From: JBFAPK01 sp040676675
GTDB taxonomy: Bacteria > Actinomycetota > Actinomycetes > Mycobacteriales > Micromonosporaceae
Length of the DNA: 36,362 bases
Reading direction: 5' to 3'
NCBI RefSeq assembly: GCF_040676675.1
Contig: NZ_JBFAPK010000059.1
Location: forward strand, 1 to 36,362
The translations under genes were made by a program, and so were the position numbers. Under the pieces are notes generated by a model. It did no database searches and was not told where the DNA came from. It was given only the letters and a program-made list of their open reading frames with translations. This document shows, piece after piece, positions 1-7,460 of the stretch (position 1 is its first letter; each line of letters begins with the position of its first letter).

Positions 1-2295
1 TGGGCCAGTTTGGCGGGGGGCGGCCCCGGCGCGGCGTACGCCGCGCCGGCGCCGGCGGACCGGACGGGCGCACCCACCTGCTCGCTGTCGGCCTCCGGCG
101 ACCCGGCGGACGAGTGGGCGAGTTGCCTGGGGGTGAGCGCCGGCCTCGACCGGACGCCCTCGCTCGGCGAGACCGCGACGCTGACCGTCACCGTGCGGGC
201 CGACACCGCGCTGCCGGACACCGACATCCGGATCGAGCTGCCGCGACAGCTGGCCTGGGCCCGGGTACCGGCCGGGATGGAGACCTCGCGGGCCACGGCG
301 GTCGAGCCGGAACGGGCCGGGACCATCTCGGTGGCGCGGCTCACCCGGTCGCTGGCCGCCGGCGCCGAGCAGACCTTCACCGGCGAGGTGCGGGCGGTCG
401 CCGCCGGCCCGGCCCAGATCGAGGCGCGCGCGAGCGCGGTGGGCGTCGGCCGGTCGTACGCCGGCAAGGACATCGTGTTGCTCACCGTCGGCGAGGCGGG
501 TCGCGCCTCGCGCGCCGGGCTGGCCGCCGCGTCCGGTCCGGCCGGCGTCGCGCCGGTGCCGACCACCGCCCGCGCCGACCGCCCGGCCGGCCTGACCCCG
601 CGCAGCGTGGAGCCGGCCCGGCCGTTCGCCGCGCAGGCGCCGTGCGACACCCGGGTGACCGGGAACTTCAGCTACGCCGACCAGACCGGCGCGTGGCACA
701 ACGCGATGAACCTGACCGTCGAGGTCTGGGACGACGACGCGGCCGGCGACCAGAAGCTGGCCTCCGGCGTCACCGACGCGAACGGCAACTACAACCTCTG
801 CTTCGACGCCCAGTCGGAGGCCGCGCCGGAGACCGGTACGGCCGACGTGTACGTGAAGTTCCTCAGCTGGAACACGCTCTGGCGGATCCTGCGCGCCGGC
901 GCGCCGCTGAGCTTCCAGAGCGGGGTCAGCACCGACGTCACGCCCGGCGCCACAATCGACATGGGCTCGTCGACCTCGAACGACGCCACGCTCCAGCGCG
1001 GGCTGCACGCCTTCGACGTGGCCAACACCGCGTGGCTGTGGGTGCCGAAGCCGACCAACAGCTGCTTCGACCAGAAGGACACCACCTGCCGGAGTCTCGT
1101 GGTCAACTGGGCCCCGGACTCCACCGACGGCAACTACTACTCGGGCGCCACGAACGACGTCCACCTCGACGCCGACGCGCCGAACTCGCCGACCACCGTG
1201 CTGCACGAGATCGGCCACGCGCTGATGGACGACATCTACCAGGACGACTTCCCGCCGATCACCAACTGCAGCCCGCACTACGTCGACAAGGCCAGCTCGG
1301 CCGGGTGCGCCTGGGTCGAGGGCTGGGCCGAGTGGTTCCCGGCGACGGTGCTGAACGACCCGTTCTACCGCTGGCCGAGCGGCTCCTTCATCGACCTGGA
1401 GAATTCGACCTGGGGGACCGCCAACTGGAACAACGGCGACACCGTCGAGGGCCGGGTCGCCGCCGCCCTGATCGACATCACCGACAGCACCAACGAGGGC
1501 ACCTGGGACCGGTACGGCGAGGGCTTCGCGAACCTCTGGTACACCTCCAACCACCACGTCTCCGACACCCTCGCGCAGTTCTGGGCGCACCGCGCCGCCG
1601 ACGGCTTCGACGTGGCGGACACCGGCGCCCTCGCGCCGCTGTACCAGAGCACCGTCGACTACCAGTTCCGCGACCCGATCCCGACCGCCACGCCGCTGCT
1701 GCGGCCCACGCCGATGACCACGCACAACTACCAGTACCAGACGACGAGCGGCTACTGGTCCGTGGTGGGCATCCGGCCGAGCGGCGGCTCCGACCTGGAG
1801 CTCTACGACGACCGGGCGCAGCAGACGCTGCTCGGTACGAGCGCCGTGGCCAGTGGCGTGGACTTCGTCGGGGTCGACTCGAAGTACCGGGCGGCCGGTG
1901 ACTACTACCCGCGGGTCAAGCAGACCTCCGGCACCGGCTGGTACCGGATCGAGCTGGCCCAGGGCAACGTGGCGCTGCCGAGCGGTACCAGCACCATCGC
2001 CATGACCAGCGAGAACGTCGTCGCGGTACGGGACGTCACGCTGACGGCGGGGCAGAAGATCACCGTCAAGATCGCCGGAAGCGCCACCCAGAACCCCGAG
2101 CTGTACCTGATCGGCAGCGACCCGGCCACCGCGAGCACCTGGATCCGCAGCCGGGCACAGGCGGTGGCCGTGGCGAACACGGCGACCACCGGCGCCGCCG
2201 AGACGCTGACCTACACCGCCACCAAGGCCGGCCACTTCGGGCTGGTCGTCGTCAACTGGGCCGGCTCGGGCACGTACACGCTGACCCGCAGCTAG
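1..2295 (+). CDS. Secreted zinc metallopeptidase-like protein, 5' end cut by window
   Basis: The reading frame is open from base 1, and the first residues (WASLAGG...AAYAAPAPA) look like the end of a signal peptide. The true start is therefore probably upstream, and the TTG at 10 is only the first possible start inside the window. Counting from that TTG, an N-terminal Ig/CARDB-like beta domain spans about 45-160. A transthyretin-like region (CDTRVTGNFSYAD...GVTDANGNYNLCF) spans about 210-265. The zinc motif HEIGH is at 399-403, with EGWAEW (Glu437 or Glu441) as the likely third ligand, which is the gluzincin pattern. The C-terminal 90 residues resemble a PPC-type beta domain. It probably cleaves proteins or peptides outside the cell, but the substrate is unknown. 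A strong terminator follows. Metallopeptidase is inferred from the motif only. Confidence 0.75.
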   Translation, partial: WASLAGGGPGAAYAAPAPADRTGAPTCSLSASGDPADEWASCLGVSAGLDRTPSLGETATLTVTVRADTALPDTDIRIELPRQLAWARVPAGMETSRATAVEPERAGTISVARLTRSLAAGAEQTFTGEVRAVAAGPAQIEARASAVGVGRSYAGKDIVLLTVGEAGRASRAGLAAASGPAGVAPVPTTARADRPAGLTPRSVEPARPFAAQAPCDTRVTGNFSYADQTGAWHNAMNLTVEVWDDDAAGDQKLASGVTDANGNYNLCFDAQSEAAPETGTADVYVKFLSWNTLWRILRAGAPLSFQSGVSTDVTPGATIDMGSSTSNDATLQRGLHAFDVANTAWLWVPKPTNSCFDQKDTTCRSLVVNWAPDSTDGNYYSGATNDVHLDADAPNSPTTVLHEIGHALMDDIYQDDFPPITNCSPHYVDKASSAGCAWVEGWAEWFPATVLNDPFYRWPSGSFIDLENSTWGTANWNNGDTVEGRVAAALIDITDSTNEGTWDRYGEGFANLWYTSNHHVSDTLAQFWAHRAADGFDVADTGALAPLYQSTVDYQFRDPIPTATPLLRPTPMTTHNYQYQTTSGYWSVVGIRPSGGSDLELYDDRAQQTLLGTSAVASGVDFVGVDSKYRAAGDYYPRVKQTSGTGWYRIELAQGNVALPSGTSTIAMTSENVVAVRDVTLTAGQKITVKIAGSATQNPELYLIGSDPATASTWIRSRAQAVAVANTATTGAAETLTYTATKAGHFGLVVVNWAGSGTYTLTRS

Positions 2296-2346
2296 GGCAT
2301 GTCTCGCGGACCTCGGCGAGATCCGCCCTGGTCGGCGCCCGCGACC

Positions 2347-2389
2347 CCGCCGCCCGGGGAGGAGCCTGAATCTCCTCCCCGGGCGGCGG
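2347..2389 (+). terminator. Hairpin terminator after metallopeptidase gene
   Basis: A perfect 18-bp inverted repeat (2347-2364 with 2372-2389) encloses a 7-base loop, CCTGAAT. It lies 52 bases after the stop codon. There is no T-tract, as is common in actinobacteria. Confidence 0.75.
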
Positions 2390-2458
2390 GCCCGGGCCAC
2401 CCCGCCCTCGCCCGCCGGCACATTCGCCGATGGATCGTGACCAGCGAAAAAGACGACG

Positions 2459-3589
2459 ATGGATGTTACGATCAGGCCGCCCAGCGTTCGCCACCGCATT
2501 CGGGGGGTCGTGGTCGTGCGTAGGACGAGGCGTCTGGCCGGACTGGTGGTCCTGGCCGTCACGGTGCTCACGCAGCTCGTCGTCGTACCGGTGGCCCGGG
2601 CCGCGCCCGCACCGCTCGGGTACCAGAACTGGGTGGTGAGCGCGGCCGGTTTCCGCACCGACGCCTACCGCAACTACCTACGCCTCGGCTACCTCGTCTT
2701 CAGCGCCACCGCCAACACGGTGGAGCACAACTTCTGGACCTGGAACCAGGAGAACAACCCCGCGCCGGTCCCCAGCGGGGACGTCTACTACTGCGGCGAC
2801 TGGGTGCCCGGCACGAACCCGCGCAACAACTGCGCCATCAAGACCGCGCCCGGCTTCACCGGCAGCCCGAACGGCCACTTCACCGGCACCTACCAGTACG
2901 ACGCGGCGGCCGGCCAGGCCCGGATCACCTGGACCACCAGCACGATCGACGGCACCACCACCGCGGTCAACCTCGCCGAGACCTGGACCGTGTCGACCCC
3001 CCGCGCGGGGCTCGGACGCATGCAGCTCGCCACCGACAACTACTCGCTCACCAGCGGCATCGGCTACGGCAGCAACGCGTCGTTCGACCAGGCCGGCAAG
3101 GCGTCGATGGCCACGATCCGGACCCGGACCGGGACGTTCCTCCTGGAGGGCCAGTCCTGGAACGGCAACACCGTCACCACCTTCACCCGGGGCGCCAGCG
3201 GCGGGCTCAGCACCAACGGCTGGCTGCTCTGCGACGACGGTTCCTGCCTGGGCAACGTCCAGTACAACGCGGGCTGCAGCGCCGCCTCCTGCTGCCCGCC
3301 CGGCGACGGGTACCAGACGTGCGTCGACCGGTTGGCCGCCAGCGGCAACCGCCGCTTCTACTACCTGACCGGCCAGTTCGGCGGGCGCCGCAACACCTAC
3401 GAGTTCTGGTGCGAGTGCCTCTCCTACGAGGCGTGCTACGAGCGGAACAGCCACGTACGCCCGCTCCTGCAGGTGATCGACGACTCCGGCACCTTCCGGG
3501 GCTGGGTCGGCGCCGAGGTGAGCCCGGACCGGACCGCGCCCCGGGACCCGCGCGGCGAGTTCTACGCCAGCTTCGCCCTCGTCGACTGA
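2459..3589 (+). CDS. Secreted cysteine-rich protein of unknown function
   Basis: I do not recognise this family. The protein has a Sec-type signal peptide: an Arg-rich n-region (RRTRR), a hydrophobic core LAGLVVLAVTVLTQLVVV, and likely cleavage after ARA at about residue 48. The mature part of about 328 residues is rich in Tyr, Trp, Asn and Thr. It has many cysteines, concentrated near 270-330 (NAGCSAASCCPPGDGYQTC and FWCECLSYEAC), which suggests a disulfide-stabilised extracellular fold. The ATG at 2459 is used here, but the GTG codons at 2510 and 2516 would give a more normal signal-peptide length; no candidate has a clear ribosome-binding site. Its 3' end overlaps the convergent amidohydrolase gene by 28 bases. 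Confidence 0.7.
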   Translation: MDVTIRPPSVRHRIRGVVVVRRTRRLAGLVVLAVTVLTQLVVVPVARAAPAPLGYQNWVVSAAGFRTDAYRNYLRLGYLVFSATANTVEHNFWTWNQENNPAPVPSGDVYYCGDWVPGTNPRNNCAIKTAPGFTGSPNGHFTGTYQYDAAAGQARITWTTSTIDGTTTAVNLAETWTVSTPRAGLGRMQLATDNYSLTSGIGYGSNASFDQAGKASMATIRTRTGTFLLEGQSWNGNTVTTFTRGASGGLSTNGWLLCDDGSCLGNVQYNAGCSAASCCPPGDGYQTCVDRLAASGNRRFYYLTGQFGGRRNTYEFWCECLSYEACYERNSHVRPLLQVIDDSGTFRGWVGAEVSPDRTAPRDPRGEFYASFALVD

Positions 3590-4635
3590 GCGGCGGAGAC
3601 CAGGGCGCCGCGGAGCACCACGGCCCGGGGCCGGTCGAGCTGGGCCAGGTCGACGCGCGGGTCCGCGTCGTAGACGACGGCGTCGGCCGGAGCCCCGGGG
3701 ACCAGCCCCGGCAGCCCGAGATAGGCGCGGGCCGCCCAGGAGGCCGCCCCGAGCGCGTCGTGCGGGCGGATGCCGGCACCGACCAGGGCGCGCACCTCGT
3801 CGGCGATCCGGCCGTGCGGGCGGGAGTCGGTCCCGGCCAGCACCACCACGCCCGCCTCGACCGCGGCGGCGGCGAGCGCGGCGTGCCCGGTCGCGCCGGC
3901 GAGGTACCAGCGTCGGCGCGGACCGTCGGGGCGCTGGCGTACCCGGGCGAGCGATTCCGTGATCAGGGCGAGGGTCGGGGTCAGGGCGGTGCCCCGCGCG
4001 GCCATCTCCGGCAGCAGCTCCGGATCCAGGCACATGCCGTGCTCGACGGAGTCCACCCCGGCCGCCACCGCCGCCGCGCCGCCCGCGGCCTGCTGCGAGT
4101 GGACCGCGACCCGCCCGCCGACGGCGTGCACCCGGGCCACGACGTCGCGCAGCACCGCCTCCGGCAGCGGAGGGTCCCCGGGCTCCCAGTCGGCGATCAG
4201 CTTCGCCCAGCCGCTCGACGCCGCCTGCGCCGCCGCGGCCCGGGGCAGGTCGGCGAGGTCGGCGCGCCGGCCCCAGCCGTCGATGAACTGGCCGTGCTGG
4301 GCGATCCAGAGCCCCGCGTGCACCGCCCGGGGGACGTCCGGGTCCCGCCCGAACCAGTCGGGCGGGTCGCCGGCCAGTCCTGGCGCGCGCACCATCGTGA
4401 CGCCGCGCTCGACGTGCCGGTGCAGGTCGGTACGGAGCAGCTCGTCGTCGAGCGGCTGACCGGGCCGTTCGACGCCCGGGTGGGTGTGCGCGTCGACCAG
4501 CCCGGGCAGCAGCCAGCCCTCGGCCACCAGTTCGGCGCCGCGGACGGGGTCGGTCGTCCAGCGGTCACCGTCGGCGTAGAGGTCCAGCCAGTCGCCCGTC
4601 GGCAGCGCCCGGCCCCGGATCCGCAGCACGCTCAT
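3562..4635 (-). CDS. Amidohydrolase family protein (imidazolonepropionase-like)
   Basis: This is a metal-dependent hydrolase of the amidohydrolase superfamily. The first metal-binding motif is DAHTHPG (His50, His52). A lysine in SGWAKLIADW could be the bridging residue. Later His ligands are in AVHSQQ and SVEHGM, and the last Asp is in AGTDSRPHG. A short beta-sandwich segment lies at each end (residues 1-42 and about 310-357), as in imidazolonepropionase-like and prolidase-like members. The substrate cannot be read from the sequence. It starts 28 bases after xylB on the same strand, so it may be the last gene of the xylose operon, although a role in xylose use is not evident. No strong ribosome-binding site is seen. 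Its 3' end overlaps the convergent secreted-protein gene. Confidence 0.8.
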   Translation of the reverse strand: MSVLRIRGRALPTGDWLDLYADGDRWTTDPVRGAELVAEGWLLPGLVDAHTHPGVERPGQPLDDELLRTDLHRHVERGVTMVRAPGLAGDPPDWFGRDPDVPRAVHAGLWIAQHGQFIDGWGRRADLADLPRAAAAQAASSGWAKLIADWEPGDPPLPEAVLRDVVARVHAVGGRVAVHSQQAAGGAAAVAAGVDSVEHGMCLDPELLPEMAARGTALTPTLALITESLARVRQRPDGPRRRWYLAGATGHAALAAAAVEAGVVVLAGTDSRPHGRIADEVRALVGAGIRPHDALGAASWAARAYLGLPGLVPGAPADAVVYDADPRVDLAQLDRPRAVVLRGALVSAAQSTRAKLA

Positions 4636-4663
4636 CCGGGTACGCTACCGGGTTTTCGCGGGC

Positions 4664-6082
4664 TCACTCCTCGGCGGTACGGTTCGTGACCAGGTCGCGG
4701 GCGCGGGCGTACTGCTCCCGTACGAGGGGGACCGCCGGCGCCTCGTACGCCCGCTCCTGGCCGGTGGACCAGGCGGGCGGCGCCTCCCCGCCGAGCGCGA
4801 CCCAGGCGGCCTGGCGGGCCGCCCCGTCGGCGACGTACTCGCCCGGCGGTGGCACCAGCACCGGGCAGCCGAAGATCTCGGGGGCGATCCGGCGTACCGC
4901 CTCGGAGCGGGCGCCGCCGCCGACCAGGATGATCCGGTTCACCGCGACCCCCTGGGCGACCAGCGCGTCGAGGCCGTCGGCGAGCGCGCAGAGCATCCCC
5001 TCGACGGCCGCCCGGGCCAGGTGGGCGGCGGTCGAGGTGCGCAGCGTCAGCCCGTGCACCGCGCCGGTCGCCAGCGGCCGGTTCGGGGTCCGCTCGCCCT
5101 CCAGGTACGGCACCAGCACCAGCCCGTCGGCGCCGGCCGGAGCGGCGAGCGCCAGCCGCGCCAGCTCGTCGAGGTCGACCCGGAGCATCGCGGCGGCCGC
5201 GTCCAGCACCCGGGCGGCGTTCAGGGTGCAGACCAGCGGCAGGAACCGACCGGTGGCGTCGGCGAAGCCCGCGACCAGCCCGGAGGCGTCGGCAGTCGGC
5301 TTGTCGGCGACGCTGAAGACGGTGCCGGAGGTACCGATGGAGACCACCACGTCGCCCGGGAGCGCGCCGACGCCGAGCGCGGCGGCGGCGTTGTCCCCGG
5401 TGCCGGGCCCCAGCGGCGCGCCCGTCGGCAGCGCGCCGGCCCGCTCGGCCGGCCCGAGCACCTCCGGTACCGCGAGCCGCCGCCCGAAGGCCGCCTCCAG
5501 CAGGTCGAAACGGTAGCCGCCGGTCGCCGGTGACCAGTAGCCGGTGCCGCTCGCGTCGCCCCGGTCGGTGCGCAGCGCGTCGAGCCCGCCGGCCCCGCCC
5601 AGCCGCCAGGTCAGCCAGTCGTGCGGCAGGCACACGGCGGCGGCGCGGGCGGCCAGCTCGGGCTCGTGCCGCGCCAGCCAGCGCAGCTTGGTGACGGTGA
5701 AGCTGGCCAGCGGTACGCTCCCCACCGCCTCGGCCCAGGCGCGGCGGCCGGTTTCGCCGCCGCCGAACTCCTCGACCAGGTCGGCCGCGGCCCCCGCCGA
5801 GCGGGTGTCGTTCCAGAGCAGCGCGGGGCGCACCACCTCGCCACTCCCGTCGAGGCAGACCATGCCGTGCTGCTGCCCGCCGATCGCCACGGCGGCCACG
5901 TCGTCCAGGCCGCCGGCCTGCGCGATCGCCGCCTGTAGCGCCTCCCACCAGGCCCGCGGGTCGACCTCGGTACCGTCCGGGTGCGGGGCGCGCCCCTGCC
6001 GGACCAGTTCGCCGCTCTCCGCGTCCCGGATCACGACCTTGCACGACTGGGTCGACGAGTCGACCCCGGCGACGAGCGTCAC
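4664..6082 (-). CDS. xylB: Xylulokinase
   Basis: This FGGY-family kinase phosphorylates D-xylulose to xylulose 5-phosphate, the second step of the isomerase pathway. The N-terminal phosphate loop is AGVDSSTQSCK. The sugar-binding motif GGQQHGM is typical of xylulokinases. LLWNDTRS and the catalytic-Asp region GTGDNAAAALGVGA follow, then IGTSGTVF (second phosphate motif) and GGGARSEAVRRI near the nucleotide site. The length of 472 residues is normal. Two GTG codons lie in tandem at 6085 and 6082. The AAGGAGG ribosome-binding site is 3 bases from the first and 6 from the second, so 6082 is preferred; the protein then starts MTLVAGVDSS. It lies downstream of xylA on the same strand, separated by a large palindrome. 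Confidence 0.93.
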   Translation of the reverse strand: MTLVAGVDSSTQSCKVVIRDAESGELVRQGRAPHPDGTEVDPRAWWEALQAAIAQAGGLDDVAAVAIGGQQHGMVCLDGSGEVVRPALLWNDTRSAGAAADLVEEFGGGETGRRAWAEAVGSVPLASFTVTKLRWLARHEPELAARAAAVCLPHDWLTWRLGGAGGLDALRTDRGDASGTGYWSPATGGYRFDLLEAAFGRRLAVPEVLGPAERAGALPTGAPLGPGTGDNAAAALGVGALPGDVVVSIGTSGTVFSVADKPTADASGLVAGFADATGRFLPLVCTLNAARVLDAAAAMLRVDLDELARLALAAPAGADGLVLVPYLEGERTPNRPLATGAVHGLTLRTSTAAHLARAAVEGMLCALADGLDALVAQGVAVNRIILVGGGARSEAVRRIAPEIFGCPVLVPPPGEYVADGAARQAAWVALGGEAPPAWSTGQERAYEAPAVPLVREQYARARDLVTNRTAEE

Positions 6083-6109
6083 CACCGGCCTCCTTCTGGC
6101 GCTGCGGGT

Positions 6110-6179
6110 CCCCGTCGATCTAGGGCAAATCGCGGTGATCGGAGGTCAACTAGCGCGGATTTGCCCTAGATCGACGGGG
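6110..6179. repeat. Palindromic element between xylA and xylB (22-bp arms)
   Basis: The arms 6110-6131 and 6158-6179 are perfect inverted copies (CCCCGTCGATCTAGGGCAAATC and its complement) around a 26-base centre. Each arm contains CTAG. It lies in the 116-base gap between two same-strand genes. There is no T-tract, so it could be a transcription attenuator that lowers xylB relative to xylA, an RNA-processing stem, or a dispersed intergenic palindromic repeat. The sequence alone does not decide. Confidence 0.85.
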
Positions 6180-6198
6180 TCGGGGATGGGTCGGGCGG

Positions 6199-7386
6199 TC
6201 AGCGCGCCCCGAGCAGGTGCTCCACCGCGAGCTGGTTCAGCCGGACGAACCCGAATCCGCGCGCGGCCACGGCGTCCACGTCGAACTCCTCGAACGCCGA
6301 CCGGTCGGCGAGCAACTCGGCGTACCCCTCGCCGTCGGCCAGCGTCGGCTGGGAGAGCTCGGCCACCTTGCTCGCGGCCAGCGCCTCGGCCACCTCCGGG
6401 TCGGCCCGGAACGCCGCCGCCCGCTCCTTCAGCAGCAGGTACGTGCGCATGTTCGCCTCGGCCGAGGCCCAGACGCCGTCGAAGTCCTCGGTACGGGACG
6501 GCTTGTAGTCGAAGTGCCGCGGGCCCTCGTACGCCGGACCGCCGCCCGGCGCGCCGTTCTCCAGCAGGTCCACCAGGGCGAACGCGTTGAGCAGGTCGCC
6601 GTGGCCGAAGACGAGGTCCTGGTCGTACTTGATGCCCCGCTGGCCGTTGAGGTCGAGGTGGAACAGCTTGCCCGACCAGAGCGCCTGGGCGATGCCGTGG
6701 GCGTAGTTGAGCCCGGCCATCTGCTCGTGGCCGACCTCCGGGTTCAGGCCGACGAGCTCGGGGTGCTCCAGCTCGTTGATGAAGGCCAGCGCGTGCCCGA
6801 CCGTGGGGAGCAGGATGTCGCCGCGCGGCTCGTTGGGCTTCGGCTCGATGGCGAACCGCAGGTCGTAGCCCTGGTCGAGGACGTACTGGGTGAGCAGGTC
6901 GACCGCCTCGCGGTAGCGGTCGAGCGCGGCCCGGATGTCCTTGGCGACGTCGTACTCGGCGCCCTCCCGGCCGCCCCACATCACGAACGTCCGCGCGCCC
7001 AGCTCGGCCGCGAGATCGACGTTGCGCAGCACCTTGCGCAGCGCGTACCGGCGGACCTCCCGGTCGTTGCTGGTGAAGCCGCCGTCCTTGAAGACGGGGT
7101 GGGTGAAGAGGTTGGTGGTGACCATCGGTACGACCAGGCCGGTCTCTTCCAGCGCCTTGCGGAACCGGCTCAGGTGCTGCTCGCGGGTCGCGTCGTCGGC
7201 GCCGAACGGGATCAGGTCGTCGTCGTGGAAGGTGATGCCGTACGCGCCCAGCTCGGCGAGCTTGTGCACCGCCTCCACCGCGTCCAGCGGCGGGCGGCTG
7301 GCGTCCCCGAACGGGTCGCGGGCCTGCCAGCCCACCGTCCAGAGGCCGAAGGAGAACTTGTCGGCAGGGGTGGGCCGGGGTGCCAT
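6199..7386 (-). CDS. xylA: Xylose isomerase
   Basis: The enzyme interconverts D-xylose and D-xylulose with two divalent metals in the cytoplasm. It has the full set of landmarks of the actinobacterial (class I, about 390 residues) enzyme: catalytic His in GITFHDDD, TTNLFTHPVFKDGG, metal ligands in EPKPNEPRGD and GLNPEVGHEQM, FHLDLNGQRG with the Asp pair in KYDQDLVFGHGD, and the last Asp in HFDYKP. An in-frame GTG at 7398 exists, but the sequence GTGGAGG there reads as the ribosome-binding site (GGAGG, 5 bases) for the ATG at 7386, giving MAPRPTPADKFS. It is divergent from a ROK repressor across an AT-rich operator-like gap and probably heads a xylA-xylB operon. Confidence 0.96.
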   Translation of the reverse strand: MAPRPTPADKFSFGLWTVGWQARDPFGDASRPPLDAVEAVHKLAELGAYGITFHDDDLIPFGADDATREQHLSRFRKALEETGLVVPMVTTNLFTHPVFKDGGFTSNDREVRRYALRKVLRNVDLAAELGARTFVMWGGREGAEYDVAKDIRAALDRYREAVDLLTQYVLDQGYDLRFAIEPKPNEPRGDILLPTVGHALAFINELEHPELVGLNPEVGHEQMAGLNYAHGIAQALWSGKLFHLDLNGQRGIKYDQDLVFGHGDLLNAFALVDLLENGAPGGGPAYEGPRHFDYKPSRTEDFDGVWASAEANMRTYLLLKERAAAFRADPEVAEALAASKVAELSQPTLADGEGYAELLADRSAFEEFDVDAVAARGFGFVRLNQLAVEHLLGAR

Positions 7387-7405
7387 GCGGACCTCCACGT
7401 AACAC

Positions 7406-7442
7406 GCTCGATTTGTTTATCGGTTGAATTATTTGATCGAGC
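7406..7442. promoter_or_regulatory. Candidate operator/promoter region between xylA and ROK repressor
   Basis: This AT-rich island in a very GC-rich neighbourhood is bounded by inverted GCTCGAT (7406-7412) and ATCGAGC (7436-7442). The inner TTTGTTTAT and ATTATTTGA resemble the T/A-rich half-sites bound by XylR-type ROK repressors. It lies in the 74-base gap between two divergent starts, so one bound site could control both genes. The assignment is inferred from position and composition. Confidence 0.5.
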
Positions 7443-7460
7443 TGTGGCATTGTCAAGGCC

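Noticed and set aside
2678..4033. A 451-codon minus-strand frame over the secreted protein
   Set aside because: Low-complexity Arg/Gly/Ala sequence without motifs; it overlaps two well-supported genes.
4632..6044. A 470-codon open frame over xylB
   Set aside because: It has shadow composition (Arg/Gly-rich) and no ribosome-binding site; xylB motifs are in the other phase.
7387..7398. GTG at 7398 as the xylA start
   Set aside because: Its bases form the GGAGG ribosome-binding site for the ATG at 7386.
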